Shown here: positions 63,492 through 64,000 of the stretch, piece after piece
How positions within the stretch are numbered: the stretch's first letter is position 1
How the letters are laid out: each line of letters starts with the position of its first letter
From: DATJLY01 sp963773665
GTDB lineage: Bacteria; Pseudomonadota; Alphaproteobacteria; ATCC43930; CGMCC-115725
DNA length: 64,000 bases
Reading direction: 5' to 3'
Assembly: GCA_963773665.1 (NCBI GenBank)
Contig: CAVZBZ010000003.1
Span: 248,001-312,000 of the forward strand
Translations under genes and position numbers: made by a program
Notes under the pieces: model-generated
The model's database searches: none
The model's input: only the letters and a program-made list of their open reading frames with translations
Told to the model about the DNA's origin: nothing

Positions 63492-64000
63492 GCGGCGAAA
63501 CTGCGGCCACTGTCGGCGATCTCGTCGCTGCCTTCCTGGAACATGCCGGCGTGCGCCTCGCGTTCGGCGTCGTCAGCGTCCACAACATCCCGATCCTCGA
63601 TGCGATGCACCGGCGCGGCCGCATCCGTTTCGTGCCGGCGCGCGGCGAGGCGGGGGCCACCAACATGGCGGACGCCTCCGCTCGCATCTCGGGCGGGCTT
63701 GGCGTCGTTGTCACGAGCACCGGCACCGGCGCCGGCAACGCCGCGGGCGCGCTGGTCGAGGCGGCGACCGCCGGCACGCCGCTCCTCCATTTCACCGGCC
63801 AGGTGGACAAGCCGTTCCTCGATCGCGGCTTCGGCTTTCTGCACGAGGCGCCGGCGCAGCTCGACATGCTGCGCGCCGTGTCGAAGGCGGCGTTCCGTCT
63901 CGATGATCCCGGTGCGGCGCTTGGCGTGCTGCACGAGGCCGCATCGCTTGCGCTCGCGGCGCCGCAAGGGCCGGTCAGCATCGAGATCCCGATCGACGTG
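63488..64000 (+). CDS. Thiamine-diphosphate-dependent enzyme, N-terminal part
   Basis: ATG at 63488 overlaps the upstream stop; the frame runs off the right edge after 171 codons. The N-terminal TPP/PYR domain is clear: LVAAFLEHAGVRLAFGVVS, the activating Glu in ARGEAGATNMADA, VVVTSTGTGAGN, and PQGPVSIEIPIDV. This is the acetolactate synthase/benzoylformate decarboxylase superfamily. In this operon a decarboxylase of an aromatic 2-oxo acid is plausible; the product cannot be fixed without the C-terminus. Confidence 0.87.
   Translation, partial: MSGETAATVGDLVAAFLEHAGVRLAFGVVSVHNIPILDAMHRRGRIRFVPARGEAGATNMADASARISGGLGVVVTSTGTGAGNAAGALVEAATAGTPLLHFTGQVDKPFLDRGFGFLHEAPAQLDMLRAVSKAAFRLDDPGAALGVLHEAASLALAAPQGPVSIEIPIDV

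Noticed and set aside
1..64000. tRNA, rRNA, transposase genes or a CRISPR array
   Set aside because: No cloverleaf-like cluster, ribosomal sequence, transposase motif or regularly spaced repeat array was found on reading.

Overview
The window is about two-thirds G+C and densely packed with protein genes on both strands. I see no rRNA, tRNA, CRISPR array or transposase. The gene families point to an alphaproteobacterium, probably a soil or water heterotroph: a phasin and a D-3-hydroxybutyrate dehydrogenase, a DUF1194 protein, small secreted proteins, palindromic repeats of the 'VPAFAGTT' type and a NitT/TauT-transporter plus Rieske-oxygenase catabolic operon. Lineage is inferred from gene content only.

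Layout. 1-4136: the edge of an HpcH/HpaI aldolase, a small secreted protein, then a cNMP-binding patatin lipase, an ACT-domain protein and a Sir2 deacetylase in one run. 4270-17206: the most striking block, six same-strand genes. They encode a flavin/cNMP/4x[4Fe-4S] oxidoreductase, a b-type membrane cytochrome, an FHA-like/transmembrane/decaheme protein, a secreted two-domain GlcG/HbpS protein, a large outer-membrane beta-barrel and a secreted decaheme cytochrome with a C-terminal LVIVD propeller. Together they look like a complete electron path from cytoplasmic reductant through both membranes. 17407-24591 (minus): a type II secretion operon, gspE-F-H-I-J-K-L-M-N/C, without gspG. The secretin gspD (39345-41551) and a prepilin peptidase (26743-27495) lie elsewhere in the window.

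24614-28825: a second patatin and bdhA (storage-polymer metabolism), the prepilin peptidase, and a pentaheme cytochrome facing left. 28989-36856: a two-partner-secretion transporter (TpsB), an exported TPR-CHAT protein, a small secreted protein and a CHASE2 adenylate cyclase. 36899-42868: acetoacetate decarboxylase, a secreted protein, ccmI, gspD, a phasin and a DUF1194 protein. 42890-48981: a TAXI-type binding protein, an SDR, an Ldh-family dehydrogenase, a cytoplasmic LVIVD protein, an FMN 2-hydroxyacid oxidase and a repeat-built membrane protein. 49030-50150: a more AT-rich two-gene insert (AHJR-type nuclease plus RusA-like). 50161-56406: GMC oxidoreductase, Nramp transporter, HAD phosphatase, MlaC-like protein, GlcG protein and rhomboid protease. 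56486-64000: a catabolic operon with FAH-family hydrolase, small HTH-like protein, ABC importer, Rieske oxygenase, SDR, cupin, alpha/beta hydrolase and the start of a TPP enzyme.

How the genes fit together. One cyclase and two proteins carrying three cNMP domains lie within 37 kb, so cyclic-nucleotide control of lipid and redox functions is plausible. Multiheme cytochromes, a cytochrome c maturation gene and type II secretion sit side by side; in known metal-reducing bacteria that secretion route delivers surface cytochromes. Several genes (the secreted protein at 325, the oxidoreductase at 4270, ccmI, gspD) are interrupted by single-base frameshifts, nearly all extra bases, so sequencing error is at least as likely as gene decay.
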